Shown: piece by piece, positions 35,044 through 44,324 of the stretch
Numbering within the stretch: position 1 is the first letter of the stretch
Layout of the letters: each line of letters begins with the position of its first letter
The notes under the pieces: generated by a model
Database searches by the model: none
The model's input: the letters and a program-made list of their open reading frames with translations, nothing else
What the model was told of the DNA's origin: nothing
Translations under genes and position numbers: made by a program
Assembly (NCBI RefSeq): GCF_030929505.1
Contig: NZ_JAVFVV010000018.1
Coordinates: 62,001 to 126,000 of the forward strand
Direction of reading: 5' to 3'
DNA from: Mesorhizobium sp. LHD-90
GTDB taxonomy: Bacteria; Pseudomonadota; Alphaproteobacteria; Rhizobiales; Rhizobiaceae
DNA length: 64,000 nt

Positions 35044-36156
35044 TCACGGTGCGGTGGGCTGTCTTAGCACCTGCTCGAAGATCGCCAGCGCGTCCTCGAA
35101 TCCCTCGGCCTGCGCGGCAAAACCGATGCGAAAATGCGCCGGCATGCCAAAACAGTCGCCCGGCGCGATCAGCACGCCTTGCGCGGCCAGCGCCTGGCAG
35201 AACGGGCGGCTGTCGCGGCGGTCGTTGAACCAGGGGAACGCCACCGTGCCGCCCTCTGGTCTCGCCCAGGAGACGATATGGGAGACGCGCTCCATGAAAT
35301 CCGTCAACGCCGAAAGATTGGCGCTGGCGACCGCGCTCAGGCGCTCGAGCAGAACCTGGTGGTTTGTCAGCGCGTGCACCGCTAGCTCTTCGAGGATCGG
35401 CGAACTACTTATGGTGAAATAGCCGCGCGCGTCGACGGCGCGCTTGCGCAATGCGGCGTCGGCGATGACCAGCCAGCCCAGCCGGAGACCGGCGAGCGAC
35501 AGCGCCTTCGACATGTCGCCCATGACGATGGCGTTGGGGATGTCCGCCGCCGTCGGCGATTGCCGGCCGAAATAGAGCGGGTGGTAGACCTCGTCGACGA
35601 TCAGCGGCACGCCGCGTTCCGCGAAGTTTTCAGCAAGCGTCCTGATTTCGTCACGCGGCATGACCGAGCCGGCCGGGTTGTGGGGCGTGTTGACCAGTGC
35701 AAGCACGGTGCGCGCGTCGGCCGCGCCGACAACCGCTCCGGCGCGTTGGCAAAAGCCGTCGTCGCGGGAAAGCGTGTAGGCGCGCACGCCGAGCCCCCAG
35801 GCCTCGGCCATGACCGCGAAAGGAGAAAAGGCGGGGGCGGGCAGCACGACATTGGCTCCCGGCCGGGCCGCCAGGCAAAGCAGGATGAGCAGCGCTTCCG
35901 ACGCTCCGGTGGTCACCACCACCCAGTCCGGGTCGACGCCGAGAAAGCCACCGATCGCCTCGCGCAGCCGCGTGCCGCCTTCCGGCGGCGCATAGCCGAT
36001 CTTCACATTGCCGATGCTTGCACCGCCGCCCAGCGCCAGAAGCTCGTCGACGCTCCATTTCGGCCCGGTGCTGGCGGCAAGGTTGTAGCGGATCGACGGC
36101 GTGGCGAATTCATGCGCCGCCAGCCAATGGTCGAGCAGGAAGGGGGGCAGATTCAT
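35044..36156 (-). CDS. Class I/II PLP-dependent aminotransferase
   Basis: Aspartate-aminotransferase-fold enzyme of 370 residues. Visible features: VVVTTGASEALLILLCLAAR, the cofactor-phosphate region, NTPHNPAGSVMPRDEI (Asn), PLIVDEVYHPLYFG (Asp and Tyr), and the Schiff-base Lys in GDMSKALSLAGLRLGW. The C-terminal Arg for the substrate carboxylate is in HFRIGFAAQ. Likely an amino-acid transaminase; substrate not resolved. Start ATG 36156. It lies minus-strand downstream of the 67-residue ORF, separated by a hairpin. Confidence 0.9.
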   Translation of the reverse strand: MNLPPFLLDHWLAAHEFATPSIRYNLAASTGPKWSVDELLALGGGASIGNVKIGYAPPEGGTRLREAIGGFLGVDPDWVVVTTGASEALLILLCLAARPGANVVLPAPAFSPFAVMAEAWGLGVRAYTLSRDDGFCQRAGAVVGAADARTVLALVNTPHNPAGSVMPRDEIRTLAENFAERGVPLIVDEVYHPLYFGRQSPTAADIPNAIVMGDMSKALSLAGLRLGWLVIADAALRKRAVDARGYFTISSSPILEELAVHALTNHQVLLERLSAVASANLSALTDFMERVSHIVSWARPEGGTVAFPWFNDRRDSRPFCQALAAQGVLIAPGDCFGMPAHFRIGFAAQAEGFEDALAIFEQVLRQPTAP

Positions 36157-36211
36157 CCAAAAAGTCTCCGCGAGGCGCTGAACCTAACCGTGGCACGACC
36201 GGAGAGATAGG

Positions 36212-36233
36212 GCCAGCGCCGGCGGGCGCTGGC
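36212..36233. terminator. Hairpin, possible terminator
   Basis: GCCAGCGCC pairs with GGCGCTGGC around a four-base loop, between the 67-residue ORF and the aminotransferase (both minus strand). There is no clear U-run, so terminator function is uncertain. Confidence 0.4.
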
Positions 36234-36303
36234 GGCATGGTTGCGGCAATGGCGACGACGCCCGCTCGAACCTTTTCGCGCGGGCGGCGTGCCGGAAAAA
36301 CTC

Positions 36304-36507
36304 TCAGTCGTCCCAGGCGACGCCGACCGGAACGCCGGCATAAAGCGCCGCATCAACTACCATGTCCGACACCTGCTGGCGCGAGACCCCGAGGCCCGGG
36401 TTGCGCGTCATGATCTCGTCCACTGCGTCAGGCAACATGAGAAAACTGTTTTGTTTCGCTGCGACCGCGGTGCGCACGGCCGATGCCAGTTGATTTGCCG
36501 GTTGCAT
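36304..36507 (-). CDS. Small protein of unknown function
   Basis: A 67-residue soluble protein, predicted mostly helical (NQLASAVRTAVAAKQNSFLM; SRQQVSDMVVDAALYAGVPV) with an acidic end (AWDD). AAGGGG stands 6 bases before ATG 36507. No domain recognised. Codon use is in line with neighbours. Adjacent to the aminotransferase on the same strand. Confidence 0.6.
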   Translation of the reverse strand: MQPANQLASAVRTAVAAKQNSFLMLPDAVDEIMTRNPGLGVSRQQVSDMVVDAALYAGVPVGVAWDD

Positions 36508-36762
36508 GTTTTGCCCCTTTAATAGTTCCCACCCGCGTATATTATGCCTGATTCGCCAACGACTTATTGATATTTTGCAGCAATCCGCGGCCCCTCTTTA
36601 AGCTTGTGTGCACGATCGCGTGACTGGGACGCGGATCAGACGCGGCCAGCGGTCGACGTTTGTCACACGCGCCGCAGACGCATGCCATGTCCGCCTGCAT
36701 CTGCGCCGTCGACCGTCCAAGGATCGCGGCCCAAGAGGCCCGAACCTCCATAGGACCGATGC

Positions 36763-37131
36763 CTATTTGGAGGCGACGATCTTGCAGCCGCCGATGAACT
36801 TGACCTTGTATTTCTTGCGCCCGGCCTCGCAATCGGAGACCGCGGCTTTTTCCGCCGCGGCCTGCGAGCCGACATTGACGCGGGCGCCGCACACGAAATT
36901 GTAGATACCCGGTCCGTTCATGGTCGAGGCGTAGGCCGAATGGCCGGCCGCGGCGACATAGGCTTTGTAAGCCTTCTCGCAGCCGCCTTCCATGCCTTGC
37001 GGGAAATAGACGCTGGAGCGCTTGTTGCCGACCTTGCCGGCAAGTGATTCCGCCGCCAGCGCCGGGCCGGCGGCGAGACAGACGCCGGCGAGAAGCGACA
37101 GGACGATTTTGGAGAAGTATGGTTTTTTCAT
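36763..37131 (-). CDS. Exported cysteine-containing small protein
   Basis: A 122-residue protein with a signal peptide (KIVLSLLAGVCLAAGPALA, cleaved before AESLAG) and a mature domain with four cysteines (GGCEKAYKAYVAAAG, NFVCGARVN, SDCEAGRKKY, GGCKIVAS), suggesting two disulphides in the periplasm. Not recognised. Start ATG 37131 (MKKPYFSKIVLSLL). Leader is AT-rich. Confidence 0.75.
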   Translation of the reverse strand: MKKPYFSKIVLSLLAGVCLAAGPALAAESLAGKVGNKRSSVYFPQGMEGGCEKAYKAYVAAAGHSAYASTMNGPGIYNFVCGARVNVGSQAAAEKAAVSDCEAGRKKYKVKFIGGCKIVASK

Positions 37132-37446
37132 TCCAAGCCAACTTTATTGTATAACCCCAGAGAACCATGGCGGAGAAATTTCACTGTATCCAGTCTTTTC
37201 GTATAGTGCGGATGATAAATAGAAGAGGCGTGTGGCTTTTTTGACATAGGCCTTCGCTGTAACGGGCCGTCTGTGTAGAGACAGTATGAGCGCCCTTGGA
37301 AAGGGAGACCCGCGAGCCAATACGCTGCGGCGCTATTAGAGCGTGTCGCGCCCGGCAGCGTCGATCCGCCTTGAATTCCGCCGCCACTCGGCCATTCTCG
37401 GCGCAGAAGGCGCCGGGCGCGGCCGGCGGCGCAAGAGGGCATCGTC
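37132..37446. other. Divergent intergenic region, exported protein / flavin monooxygenase
   Basis: About 315 bases, AT-rich near 37140-37250 where the promoter of the exported protein likely lies. No gene or repeat is supported. Confidence 0.45.
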
Positions 37447-39063
37447 ATGGCTACGGAAATACCGGTTCTGATTGTCGGTGCTGGCCCGACCGGCCTGTCG
37501 CTGGCGATCATGCTAAGGCTTAACGGCGTGCCCGTGCGCATCATCGACCGCAGCCCCGCACCGGCGGCCGTGTCGAAGGCGCTGGCCGTGTGGAGTGGCA
37601 GCCTGGAGGCGCTGCACGCCATGGGCGCGGTGGAAAAATTCCAGCAGCGCGGGGTCAGGCTGAAGTCGCTGATCGCCGGCGACGGCCCGCGCCAGCTTGC
37701 GGCGATCGCCGTCGGCGACGGCATCGACAGCCCCTATCCCTATCCGCTGTTGTTGCCGCAGTCGCGCACTGAGGAGATCCTGACGGAGCGGCTGGCCGGC
37801 CTCGGTGTGACGGTGGAACGCGGCGTCGAGCTGGTCGGCCTCGTCCAGGACGACAGCGGCGTGAACGCGACGCTGAAATATGACGATGGACGCGAGGAGC
37901 CGGTGCGGACAAAATACCTGGCCGGCGCCGACGGCGCGCGCAGCGCCGTGCGCCACGCCCTCGACGTCGCGTTCGAGGGCTATACCGAGCCGCAGATGTT
38001 CCTGCTCGGCGACGTCAGGATCGACGGCGCGAACCTTGACCGCCGCAGCCTCTACATCTGGTGGCACGGCGGCAACACGGTGGCGCTGTTCCCGTTCGAG
38101 GATGGCATCTGGCGCATCGTCACCATGCGCGAAGACAGCGAGGATTCCTCGCCGCCGACGCTGGAGGAATTGCAAGAACTCATGGATCGCCACGGCCCGC
38201 CCGGCGCGCGCATAGGCGATCCGACCTGGCTCTCCTCCTTCCGCATCAACGAGCGGCTGGCGCGAAAATTCCGCGTCGGCCGTGTGTTCCTGGCCGGCGA
38301 CGCTGCCCACATCCACAGCCCGGCCGGCGGGCAGGGCATGAACACCGGCATCCAGGACGCCTTCAATCTCGGCTGGAAACTCGCTCACGTCCTGCAGGGA
38401 CGCGGCGACGCGGAACTGCTGCTCGACAGCTACGAGGCGGAACGCCGCCCGGTGGCGCGCGAGGTGATCCGCGGCTCGGCGCAGCGGCTGCATGTCGCCT
38501 TCGCCCCCGGCAAGGTAGCGACCTTCGTGCGTGATATCGCGGTGACGGTGGCGGGCAATCTGCCCGCGGTGCAGAAGATGCTGACGGTGGAACTGTCGGA
38601 GACCACGATCGTCTACAAGGATGGCCCGCTGGTGGCGCTGGGCGACCCGCCGCGGCGGCCCAAACGTACGGATGTCGGGACGCGCGCCCTCGACGCGACG
38701 TTCGTCGACGTTGCCAGCGGCGAGCCGCGGCCGTTGTGGCCGGAGTTCTTGCCGACCGGCCACACGCTGCTGCTGTTTCCCGCGCCCGGCAAGCCGTTTT
38801 CGCTCGACGGCGCTCAGGACGCTTTTGCGGGCAACGCGCTGAAAATCCTGATGCTGGACGAGAGGAGCGATCCCAACGGCGAAGTGCGCGATCGCTACCA
38901 CGTCGAAGCGCCGGGCTGGGTGCTGGTGCGTCCCGACCAGGTGGTGGCGGCGCGCGGGACGGAGGAGGAGATTGGGCGGGCGACGGCGTATCTTGAAAGG
39001 GTGGCGGGCCTCGCGGCCGCGCGTCCCGAGCACGCCGAACGGCCCTTCGCGGAAACCAGATGA
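37447..39063 (+). CDS. FAD-dependent aromatic-type monooxygenase
   Basis: Group A flavoprotein monooxygenase of 538 residues (PheA/TfdB/MhpA type). Features: dinucleotide site VLIVGAGPTGLSLAIMLRLN, DG motif YLAGADGARSAVRHALDV, and GD motif VFLAGDAAHIHSPAGGQGMN followed by TGIQDAFNLGWKLAHVLQG. The C-terminal thioredoxin-like domain (about 400-520) is present. It would hydroxylate an aromatic or polyketide substrate using NAD(P)H; the substrate is unknown and no ring-cleavage genes are adjacent. ATG 37447 (MATEIPVLIVGAG). Confidence 0.92.
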   Translation: MATEIPVLIVGAGPTGLSLAIMLRLNGVPVRIIDRSPAPAAVSKALAVWSGSLEALHAMGAVEKFQQRGVRLKSLIAGDGPRQLAAIAVGDGIDSPYPYPLLLPQSRTEEILTERLAGLGVTVERGVELVGLVQDDSGVNATLKYDDGREEPVRTKYLAGADGARSAVRHALDVAFEGYTEPQMFLLGDVRIDGANLDRRSLYIWWHGGNTVALFPFEDGIWRIVTMREDSEDSSPPTLEELQELMDRHGPPGARIGDPTWLSSFRINERLARKFRVGRVFLAGDAAHIHSPAGGQGMNTGIQDAFNLGWKLAHVLQGRGDAELLLDSYEAERRPVAREVIRGSAQRLHVAFAPGKVATFVRDIAVTVAGNLPAVQKMLTVELSETTIVYKDGPLVALGDPPRRPKRTDVGTRALDATFVDVASGEPRPLWPEFLPTGHTLLLFPAPGKPFSLDGAQDAFAGNALKILMLDERSDPNGEVRDRYHVEAPGWVLVRPDQVVAARGTEEEIGRATAYLERVAGLAAARPEHAERPFAETR

Positions 39064-39341
39064 AGTCTGGAAAAACGAATGGGGCCAATGGGATGGCCGG
39101 CGGAAAGCGCGATTTCGCCGAGACACGCATCGCCGGCCGCCGCGAAACGCCGTTCCGGCCCGACCGGTGTCGGAATCTTCGGTCGCGACGCACGGCCCGG
39201 AGTTGCGATCACAACGATAGGAAAATAATCCTTGACACCGTGATGCCGGTCTGGCATGGTTGCGCTATCGTCGGATAGGCGTGGCTGGTCGCGGCCCACC
39301 GCTTGCGGCGCCGGGCTGGGCCGCCTGTCAGGCGCGTCGCG

Positions 39342-39608
39342 TCACTCGATGATGCGCACGGCCTGGGAAACGGCTACCGACCTGACTTTGTCGTCCTGTT
39401 CGAGGGTTTCCAGCGTTTCCGGCGCGAATTCGGCGGTGAACAGTTTTTCGTCGATACGCTCGGTCAGGCGGACCCCTTCCGGCACATAGTCGTCTTGCTT
39501 CACCTTGATGATGGCGCGAAGGTCGCAGTTTTCCCGCTGCGCCCTTTCCACGACGACGCCTCCGGTCACCTTGTGAAACGCGTTGGATTTTATCTCGAAG
39601 CCGCCCAT
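39342..39608 (-). CDS. Subtilase prodomain-like (I9-type) small protein
   Basis: An 88-residue protein encoded 103 bases downstream of the subtilase, same strand. Its C-terminal part reads like a peptidase-inhibitor I9 / subtilisin prodomain: AIIKVKQDDYVPEGVRLTER, then FTAEFAPETLETLEQDDKVR and SVAVSQAVRIIE, with a strand-helix-strand-helix-strand order. The subtilase's own N-terminus (EVAVIAKVT ... TGRIPAQRIESVRSRGFVKS) shows the same pattern. It is likely a trans-acting inhibitor or folding partner. GGAG lies 6 bases before ATG 39608. No signal peptide. The I9 assignment is by eye. Confidence 0.7.
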   Translation of the reverse strand: MGGFEIKSNAFHKVTGGVVVERAQRENCDLRAIIKVKQDDYVPEGVRLTERIDEKLFTAEFAPETLETLEQDDKVRSVAVSQAVRIIE

Positions 39609-39711
39609 CTCACACTCCGCGTTGGCGTTGGCACGCAGCAGTCATCTCCGCAATATAGGGCATCCGGCGGTCAAGGAGTATCCCCGTGGCCAGATCGAAG
39701 AGGCATAGCCG

Positions 39712-41706
39712 TCACGCGGTCTTCTTTCGCGCCCGCCTGGCCTTTTTCGGCTTTGCTGCGGTGGTTGTCGCCGCGGGAGCGGCCACCGCGGCCACGGCTG
39801 GGCCGGGCGACAGCGCGATCACTTCGCGGAGGGCCGCGGCCGCGTCGACCCGCCCGGCGCCGTAGCGGTCGTCCCACGCGGTGCCGGGCGGAGGGTTGCG
39901 CCGCGCCGTCCTGACCAGAATGTCGCGGACCTGCCGGATGTCGAGTTGCAGGCCGCGGCTGCGCGCCTCGGCAAACATCAGCGCGACGATGCCCGCGACC
40001 GCCGGCGCCGCCATGCTGGTGCCGCTTTTGAGCGTCGTGCCGGTCCGGGTTCGGGAGTGGGCCGCGACGACCGCGTGTCCGGGTCCTGAGAGCTCGGGTT
40101 TTTCCCGTCCGTCCCGGGTCGGGCCGGCGCTCGAAAACCAGGAGATCGGCCTGCTTGGCTTGTGCGCGTCGTAGGAGCCTACGACGATCGCCAGCTTTCC
40201 GCAGGAGATGGAGCCCACGGTGTGCGTATTGTCGTGCGGCGGCGCGAAGGCGGACTGGGAACGGTTGTCGCGCTCGATCCACGCATGAAAGCTGCCGTCG
40301 GTGATGGCGTCTCCGTGCAGGCGCAGCGTCCAGTCGCCGCCCGAAGCCGTCCGTTCGAGGAAGACGTTGATCATGTTGTCGCCGTTGTTCGGATCATCGA
40401 GCCGGTTCGCGGCGAAAATCTCGATCCCGCCCGCGGCGCCGGTCGCGGACGCGTTGTTTCCCGGGCTCACCGTGACGAGGCCGTTGCCGCCCGGCGCGAT
40501 CAGCTCGAGCGAAATCCGGTCGGCGCCCGGATACCAGAGCTCGAACTCGCCGTGGCTGACATTGCCGAACGGAACCCGCCAGACGATATCGTGCGTGTCC
40601 CCCGCGGCGACGCGGCCGGCGTAGTGGATGCCGTCGTCGTAGGAGTTGGAGGCGGCGATCGTCACGGCCCGGTCGGGCGCGCCGCTGACCAGGCTGTCGA
40701 TGCCTTCCTCCACGAGCGTGGTGCCGTCATGCGGCCCTCCATTCGTTCCCAGGCTGATGTTGACCACGCATGGGCGGCCGTCCGCCTTTGTGACGATGTA
40801 TTTGATCGCCTCCAGCAGTTGCGCCGAGTCGCCGAACCGGGAGCCGACGACCTCCGGTCCGAAGAATGCAATGTCGTCATGCGCGACGTCGACAAAAACC
40901 AGGTCGGCGTTCGGCGCGAACCCGGCCGCACCCGAGCCGTTGCCGTTTCCGGCAGCGATGTCCATCACATGCGTGCCGTGCGTGCCCGTGGAGAAGGGCG
41001 TGTCGAGACCCGGGCCATAACCCAGGGCGGAATAGGGATCGGCCTGCCTCAGCGCCGCGTCGATCTCGGCGCGCGTGAATTCGCGGCCATAGGGAACGGC
41101 GGCGGACATTCCGGACGAGCGGTCCTGCTTCCAGATCGACAGGAGGCGCGTCGAGCCGGAGGCCGACAGGAAATTCCGGTGCGCGAAGTCGCAGCCGTAG
41201 TCGACGATGCCGACGACGACGCCGGCGCCGCCATTGGCCATCGCGCCCGCAGGCAAGGAGGCTGGGGCCGCGCCGGTTTCCTCGACGCCGGCGGCAAGCG
41301 CGGGCGCCAGGCGCTGCCCGGCCTTGAGGCTTTTGACGAAGCCGCGGCTCCTGACCGATTCGATGCGCTGCGCCGGTATGCGGCCGGTCACGATCGTGTC
41401 GCCCGTTTCCGTGGGACCGATCTCCATGCTGGCGCGGACTTCGCTGAGGGCCTCCCACTCCGCATAACTGGTCACCTTGGCGATGACCGCGACTTCGTCG
41501 ACCTCGGCGGAAGCCGAGGCGGCCTGCCGGATGCCGAGTTCGCGGCGCGCTATGACGCGTTGCAGGCGGGGGTCCAACTGAATGTCGACTTTCGCCCGGA
41601 AGACCGTCGGCGGGGCGGCCAGTACGGCCACCGCCGCCGGGTCGGATTCCATGGTGGAAGCAACGAGATAGGCACGGCTGGCTTCCAAGTCCGAATTACT
41701 CGGCAT
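39712..41706 (-). CDS. CspA-like subtilase (S8) with inserted jelly-roll domain
   Basis: Serine protease of 664 residues from ATG 41706 (MPSNSDLEASRAYLV), with AGGAGG 6 bases upstream. N-terminal prodomain-like segment at about 70-130. Catalytic triad intact: Asp169 in GIVDYGCDFAHRN, His243 in GTHGTHVMDIAAGNG, Ser564 in KSGTSMAAPAVAGIVAL; oxyanion Asn354 in TIAASNSY. A beta-rich insert (about 370-480, with DWTLRLHGDAITDGSFHAWI) lies between Asn and Ser as in clostridial CspB-like proteases. C-terminus is basic (KPKKARRARKK). No signal peptide, so it is cytoplasmic or exported by another route. It is divergent from the RTX-type gene and followed by a small prodomain-like gene. Confidence 0.9.
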   Translation of the reverse strand: MPSNSDLEASRAYLVASTMESDPAAVAVLAAPPTVFRAKVDIQLDPRLQRVIARRELGIRQAASASAEVDEVAVIAKVTSYAEWEALSEVRASMEIGPTETGDTIVTGRIPAQRIESVRSRGFVKSLKAGQRLAPALAAGVEETGAAPASLPAGAMANGGAGVVVGIVDYGCDFAHRNFLSASGSTRLLSIWKQDRSSGMSAAVPYGREFTRAEIDAALRQADPYSALGYGPGLDTPFSTGTHGTHVMDIAAGNGNGSGAAGFAPNADLVFVDVAHDDIAFFGPEVVGSRFGDSAQLLEAIKYIVTKADGRPCVVNISLGTNGGPHDGTTLVEEGIDSLVSGAPDRAVTIAASNSYDDGIHYAGRVAAGDTHDIVWRVPFGNVSHGEFELWYPGADRISLELIAPGGNGLVTVSPGNNASATGAAGGIEIFAANRLDDPNNGDNMINVFLERTASGGDWTLRLHGDAITDGSFHAWIERDNRSQSAFAPPHDNTHTVGSISCGKLAIVVGSYDAHKPSRPISWFSSAGPTRDGREKPELSGPGHAVVAAHSRTRTGTTLKSGTSMAAPAVAGIVALMFAEARSRGLQLDIRQVRDILVRTARRNPPPGTAWDDRYGAGRVDAAAALREVIALSPGPAVAAVAAPAATTTAAKPKKARRARKKTA

Positions 41707-42038
41707 TTGAACCTCCTGTCGCCTAAAGCGGAAAAATATATCAAATAATATAGGGAATTGAAGTGGAAATATTGCAAGATACGATTTGTATTGTCGCCAC
41801 AAGGCGATGCTCCGGCCGCATGTGCCCTCGCGGCGTCGATCCGGGCGACTGCACGTCCCATACGCGTCGTGCCGCCGGTCGCCACATCGACCGTGCCGAG
41901 AGAACAACGCCAGCGGTGCGGCGCGCGAGCAGCGCGGGCTTGAGCATCCGAGGCTCCAGGCGCGCGCTTCCATCCATTCATGCCCCGTTCACTTGACCGC
42001 CTGTACGACGAGGCCCTCGAAAATGAGGAGACCTATCC
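41707..42038. other. Divergent AT-rich intergenic region, subtilase / RTX gene
   Basis: About 332 bases. The first 100 (41726-41800) are strikingly AT-rich for this genome and probably hold both promoters. No gene is supported. Confidence 0.5.
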
Positions 42039-43034
42039 ATGGCACTGATCAGAGGCACCAACGGCGGCGAGATCATCCCCGGCACGTCCCAGAGTGACGA
42101 GATCTACGGCTACGGCGGCAACGACAAGATCTACGGCTACGAAGGCCACGACTTCATCTCCGGCGGCGCCGGCAACGACACGCTCTACGGGGGCTCGGGC
42201 GACGACGACATCTATGGCGACAGCGGCATCAACACGCTTGTTGGTGGCTCCGGCGAGGACTGGTTCCGCACAAGCGCCCGCTCGACCGGCCTGAGCGACG
42301 ACTATATTGCCGATTTCGAACTGGGCTACGACCGCATCGATCTGCGCAACTGGGGCGTGTCCGATTTCACCCAGGTGCAGGCGCTGCTCGGCAACACATC
42401 CGACGGCGGCTCGATCATCAACGCCTATCTCGGCGGCGTGAACCATGTCATCGAGATCGCGGATGTCACCCGCGGCGAATTCATCTCCGGCGATTTCGTG
42501 TTCGACACCTCCACCGCCGCGCGCAATCTGAGCGGCACGAATTCCGCCGACGTGCTGTTCGGCGGACGTGGCCACGACCTGATCGACGGCAATGGCGGCA
42601 GCGACAGACTGCTTGGCGGGCTCGGCAACGACGACATCTATGGCGAAAGCGGCAACGACCAGATCTGGGGCGGGCTGGGCAGCGACCTGTTGTCGGGCGG
42701 TTCCGGCGACGACGTCTTCCGCTTCGTCAGCGTCTCGGAGATGACCAGCGCCTCGGGCAGGGACGTGATCACCGATTTCCAGATCAATGACGGTTTTGGC
42801 TATGACGACCTGATCGACCTCTCGAAGATCGATGCCGATCCGACACGCGCCGGTAACCAGGCGTTCGACTTCATCGGCCGGGACGGGTTTATCTTCCCCG
42901 GCGAATTGCGTTACGCCTACAATTCGGCGGGCGACACGGTGATCGCCGGCAACATCGATAACGATACGTCGGCCGAGTTCCAGATCGTGCTCGTCGGCCG
43001 CCACGTGCTCGACGCGAACGACTTTATCGTGTGA
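42039..43034 (+). CDS. RTX-type calcium-binding secreted protein
   Basis: A 331-residue protein built of two blocks of GGxGxDxxx calcium-binding nonapeptides: residues about 10-65 (YGGNDKIYGYEGHDFISGG, GAGNDTLYGGSGDDDIYGDS) and about 175-235 (GNGGSDRLLGGLGNDDIYGE, GNDQIWGGLGSDLLSGGSGD). Each block is followed by a DxIxDF-type beta segment, ending in an M10/serralysin-like C-terminal region (HVLDANDFIV). No N-terminal signal, as expected for type I secretion through the uncleaved C-terminus. No protease or hydrolase domain is present. GAGGAG precedes ATG 42039. No T1SS genes are nearby. Confidence 0.88.
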   Translation: MALIRGTNGGEIIPGTSQSDEIYGYGGNDKIYGYEGHDFISGGAGNDTLYGGSGDDDIYGDSGINTLVGGSGEDWFRTSARSTGLSDDYIADFELGYDRIDLRNWGVSDFTQVQALLGNTSDGGSIINAYLGGVNHVIEIADVTRGEFISGDFVFDTSTAARNLSGTNSADVLFGGRGHDLIDGNGGSDRLLGGLGNDDIYGESGNDQIWGGLGSDLLSGGSGDDVFRFVSVSEMTSASGRDVITDFQINDGFGYDDLIDLSKIDADPTRAGNQAFDFIGRDGFIFPGELRYAYNSAGDTVIAGNIDNDTSAEFQIVLVGRHVLDANDFIV

Positions 43035-43124
43035 GCGATAGACGCCGGTCGCGGCGCACAGTCAGAGCCTATGTGACCGGCCAATGTTGGGCCGTTCGCG
43101 GCGCTGGCGGTCGAAGTCAGGCGC

Positions 43125-44198
43125 TCACTCCGGCAGCGAAAACACCGCGCAGGGCGCGGCGATGCCGCGCAGCGGATGGTTTCCGAGCGGGACCAGCGGC
43201 TGGCTGGTATGCGTCGCGAAAGCGCCGGAGACCAGCACCGTGCGGCCGAGTTCCTTGCACAGCCCTTCCAACCGGCTGACCAGGTTGACGGCAGGGCCGA
43301 TCGCGGTGAAGTCCAGGCGGTCGGCGGCGCCGATATTGCCCCACAGCATCTCGCCGACATGCAGCGCCAGCCCGAACGGCAGCGGCGGCAGGTTTTGCGC
43401 GGCCCGGGCGCTGTCGAGATGGTCCATGCCGGCGCGCGCCGCCGCCACCGCGCGCAGCGCGGCCTCGCAGGCCCCGATCGCATCGCGCTCGCCGATCGGG
43501 AAGATCGCCAGGACGCCGTCGCCGATGAATTTCAGCACCTCGCCGCCGAAGGCGTGGACGGCGCCGGCGATGCGGTCGAACCAGGCGTCGAGCGCCGCGA
43601 CGACGTCTTCCGGCGCGGTCCGCTCCGACAGGTCGGTGAAGCCGCGCAGGTCGGCGTAAAGCAGAGCGGCGCGGATCGTCTCCCCCGGCTCGCGCCGCAG
43701 CCGCCCGGCCAGCACCTGCGCGGCGCTGCGCCGGCCGAGATAAGTTTCCAGCAGCACGGCCAGCGTCGAGCGCGTGGCAAGAGCGGCGAGCGGCGCGGCG
43801 GCGAAACGCGCCACCTCGCGCAACAGGTCCAACTCCCCGGGGCTGAACGGGCGAGCCGCCGCCCAGCCGATCACCGCGCCGCCGGGATGTTCGCCGGCCG
43901 GTGTTTCCAGCACCTCGGCCGCGCCCAGGCCCTCCAGCCAGTCGCGGCCGACATTTTTGGCGGATCCGGCGGCCGGCAGGCCAAAACCCAGCGCCTCGAC
44001 GATGCGTCCGTTGTCAGCCCGCCACAAGAAAGTGCGCCGCGAAATGATCGGATGCGGCGCCGATTGCGTCAGCGCGCCGCCGGTGAGCGGCAGGCCGTCG
44101 GCGGCAAGCCGGGCGCCGAGCGCGGCGAGCAAGGCGTCGGCGCCGGGCAGGCCGGCCGCCTCGTCGATCAGAAAGGAGAGCGCGGAGGGCAGGTGCAT
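43125..44198 (-). CDS. Class III adenylate/guanylate cyclase
   Basis: About 357 residues. An N-terminal GAF-like sensor region (about 1-165) is followed by a cyclase catalytic domain (about 180-340) with YADLRGFTDLSERTAPEDVV (metal Asp), GGEVLKFIGDGVLAIFPIG (second metal Asp) and GNIGAADRLDFTAIGPAVNL (transition-state Asn/Arg region). It makes cAMP or cGMP in response to an unknown cue. Start ATG 44198 (MHLPSALSFLIDEAAGLPG) is chosen by family character; ATG 44234 and 44210 are possible. Located next to a SRPBCC gene in divergent orientation. Confidence 0.9.
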   Translation of the reverse strand: MHLPSALSFLIDEAAGLPGADALLAALGARLAADGLPLTGGALTQSAPHPIISRRTFLWRADNGRIVEALGFGLPAAGSAKNVGRDWLEGLGAAEVLETPAGEHPGGAVIGWAAARPFSPGELDLLREVARFAAAPLAALATRSTLAVLLETYLGRRSAAQVLAGRLRREPGETIRAALLYADLRGFTDLSERTAPEDVVAALDAWFDRIAGAVHAFGGEVLKFIGDGVLAIFPIGERDAIGACEAALRAVAAARAGMDHLDSARAAQNLPPLPFGLALHVGEMLWGNIGAADRLDFTAIGPAVNLVSRLEGLCKELGRTVLVSGAFATHTSQPLVPLGNHPLRGIAAPCAVFSLPE

Positions 44199-44324
44199 GG
44201 CCGCCACCATGCAACGCCGCCGCCCGCATGTCATGAGGATGCAGCGGCTTTCTTGCGCCGGGCGTCGACCGGACTACATTTCCACTGGAGATGGCAATTT
44301 GTTCCAGCCGGAGGAAACAGGCCG

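Noticed and set aside
39232-39263. Promoter-like TTGACA with 17-base spacer and CATGGT
   Set aside because: No plus-strand gene follows and the -10 match is weak; likely chance.
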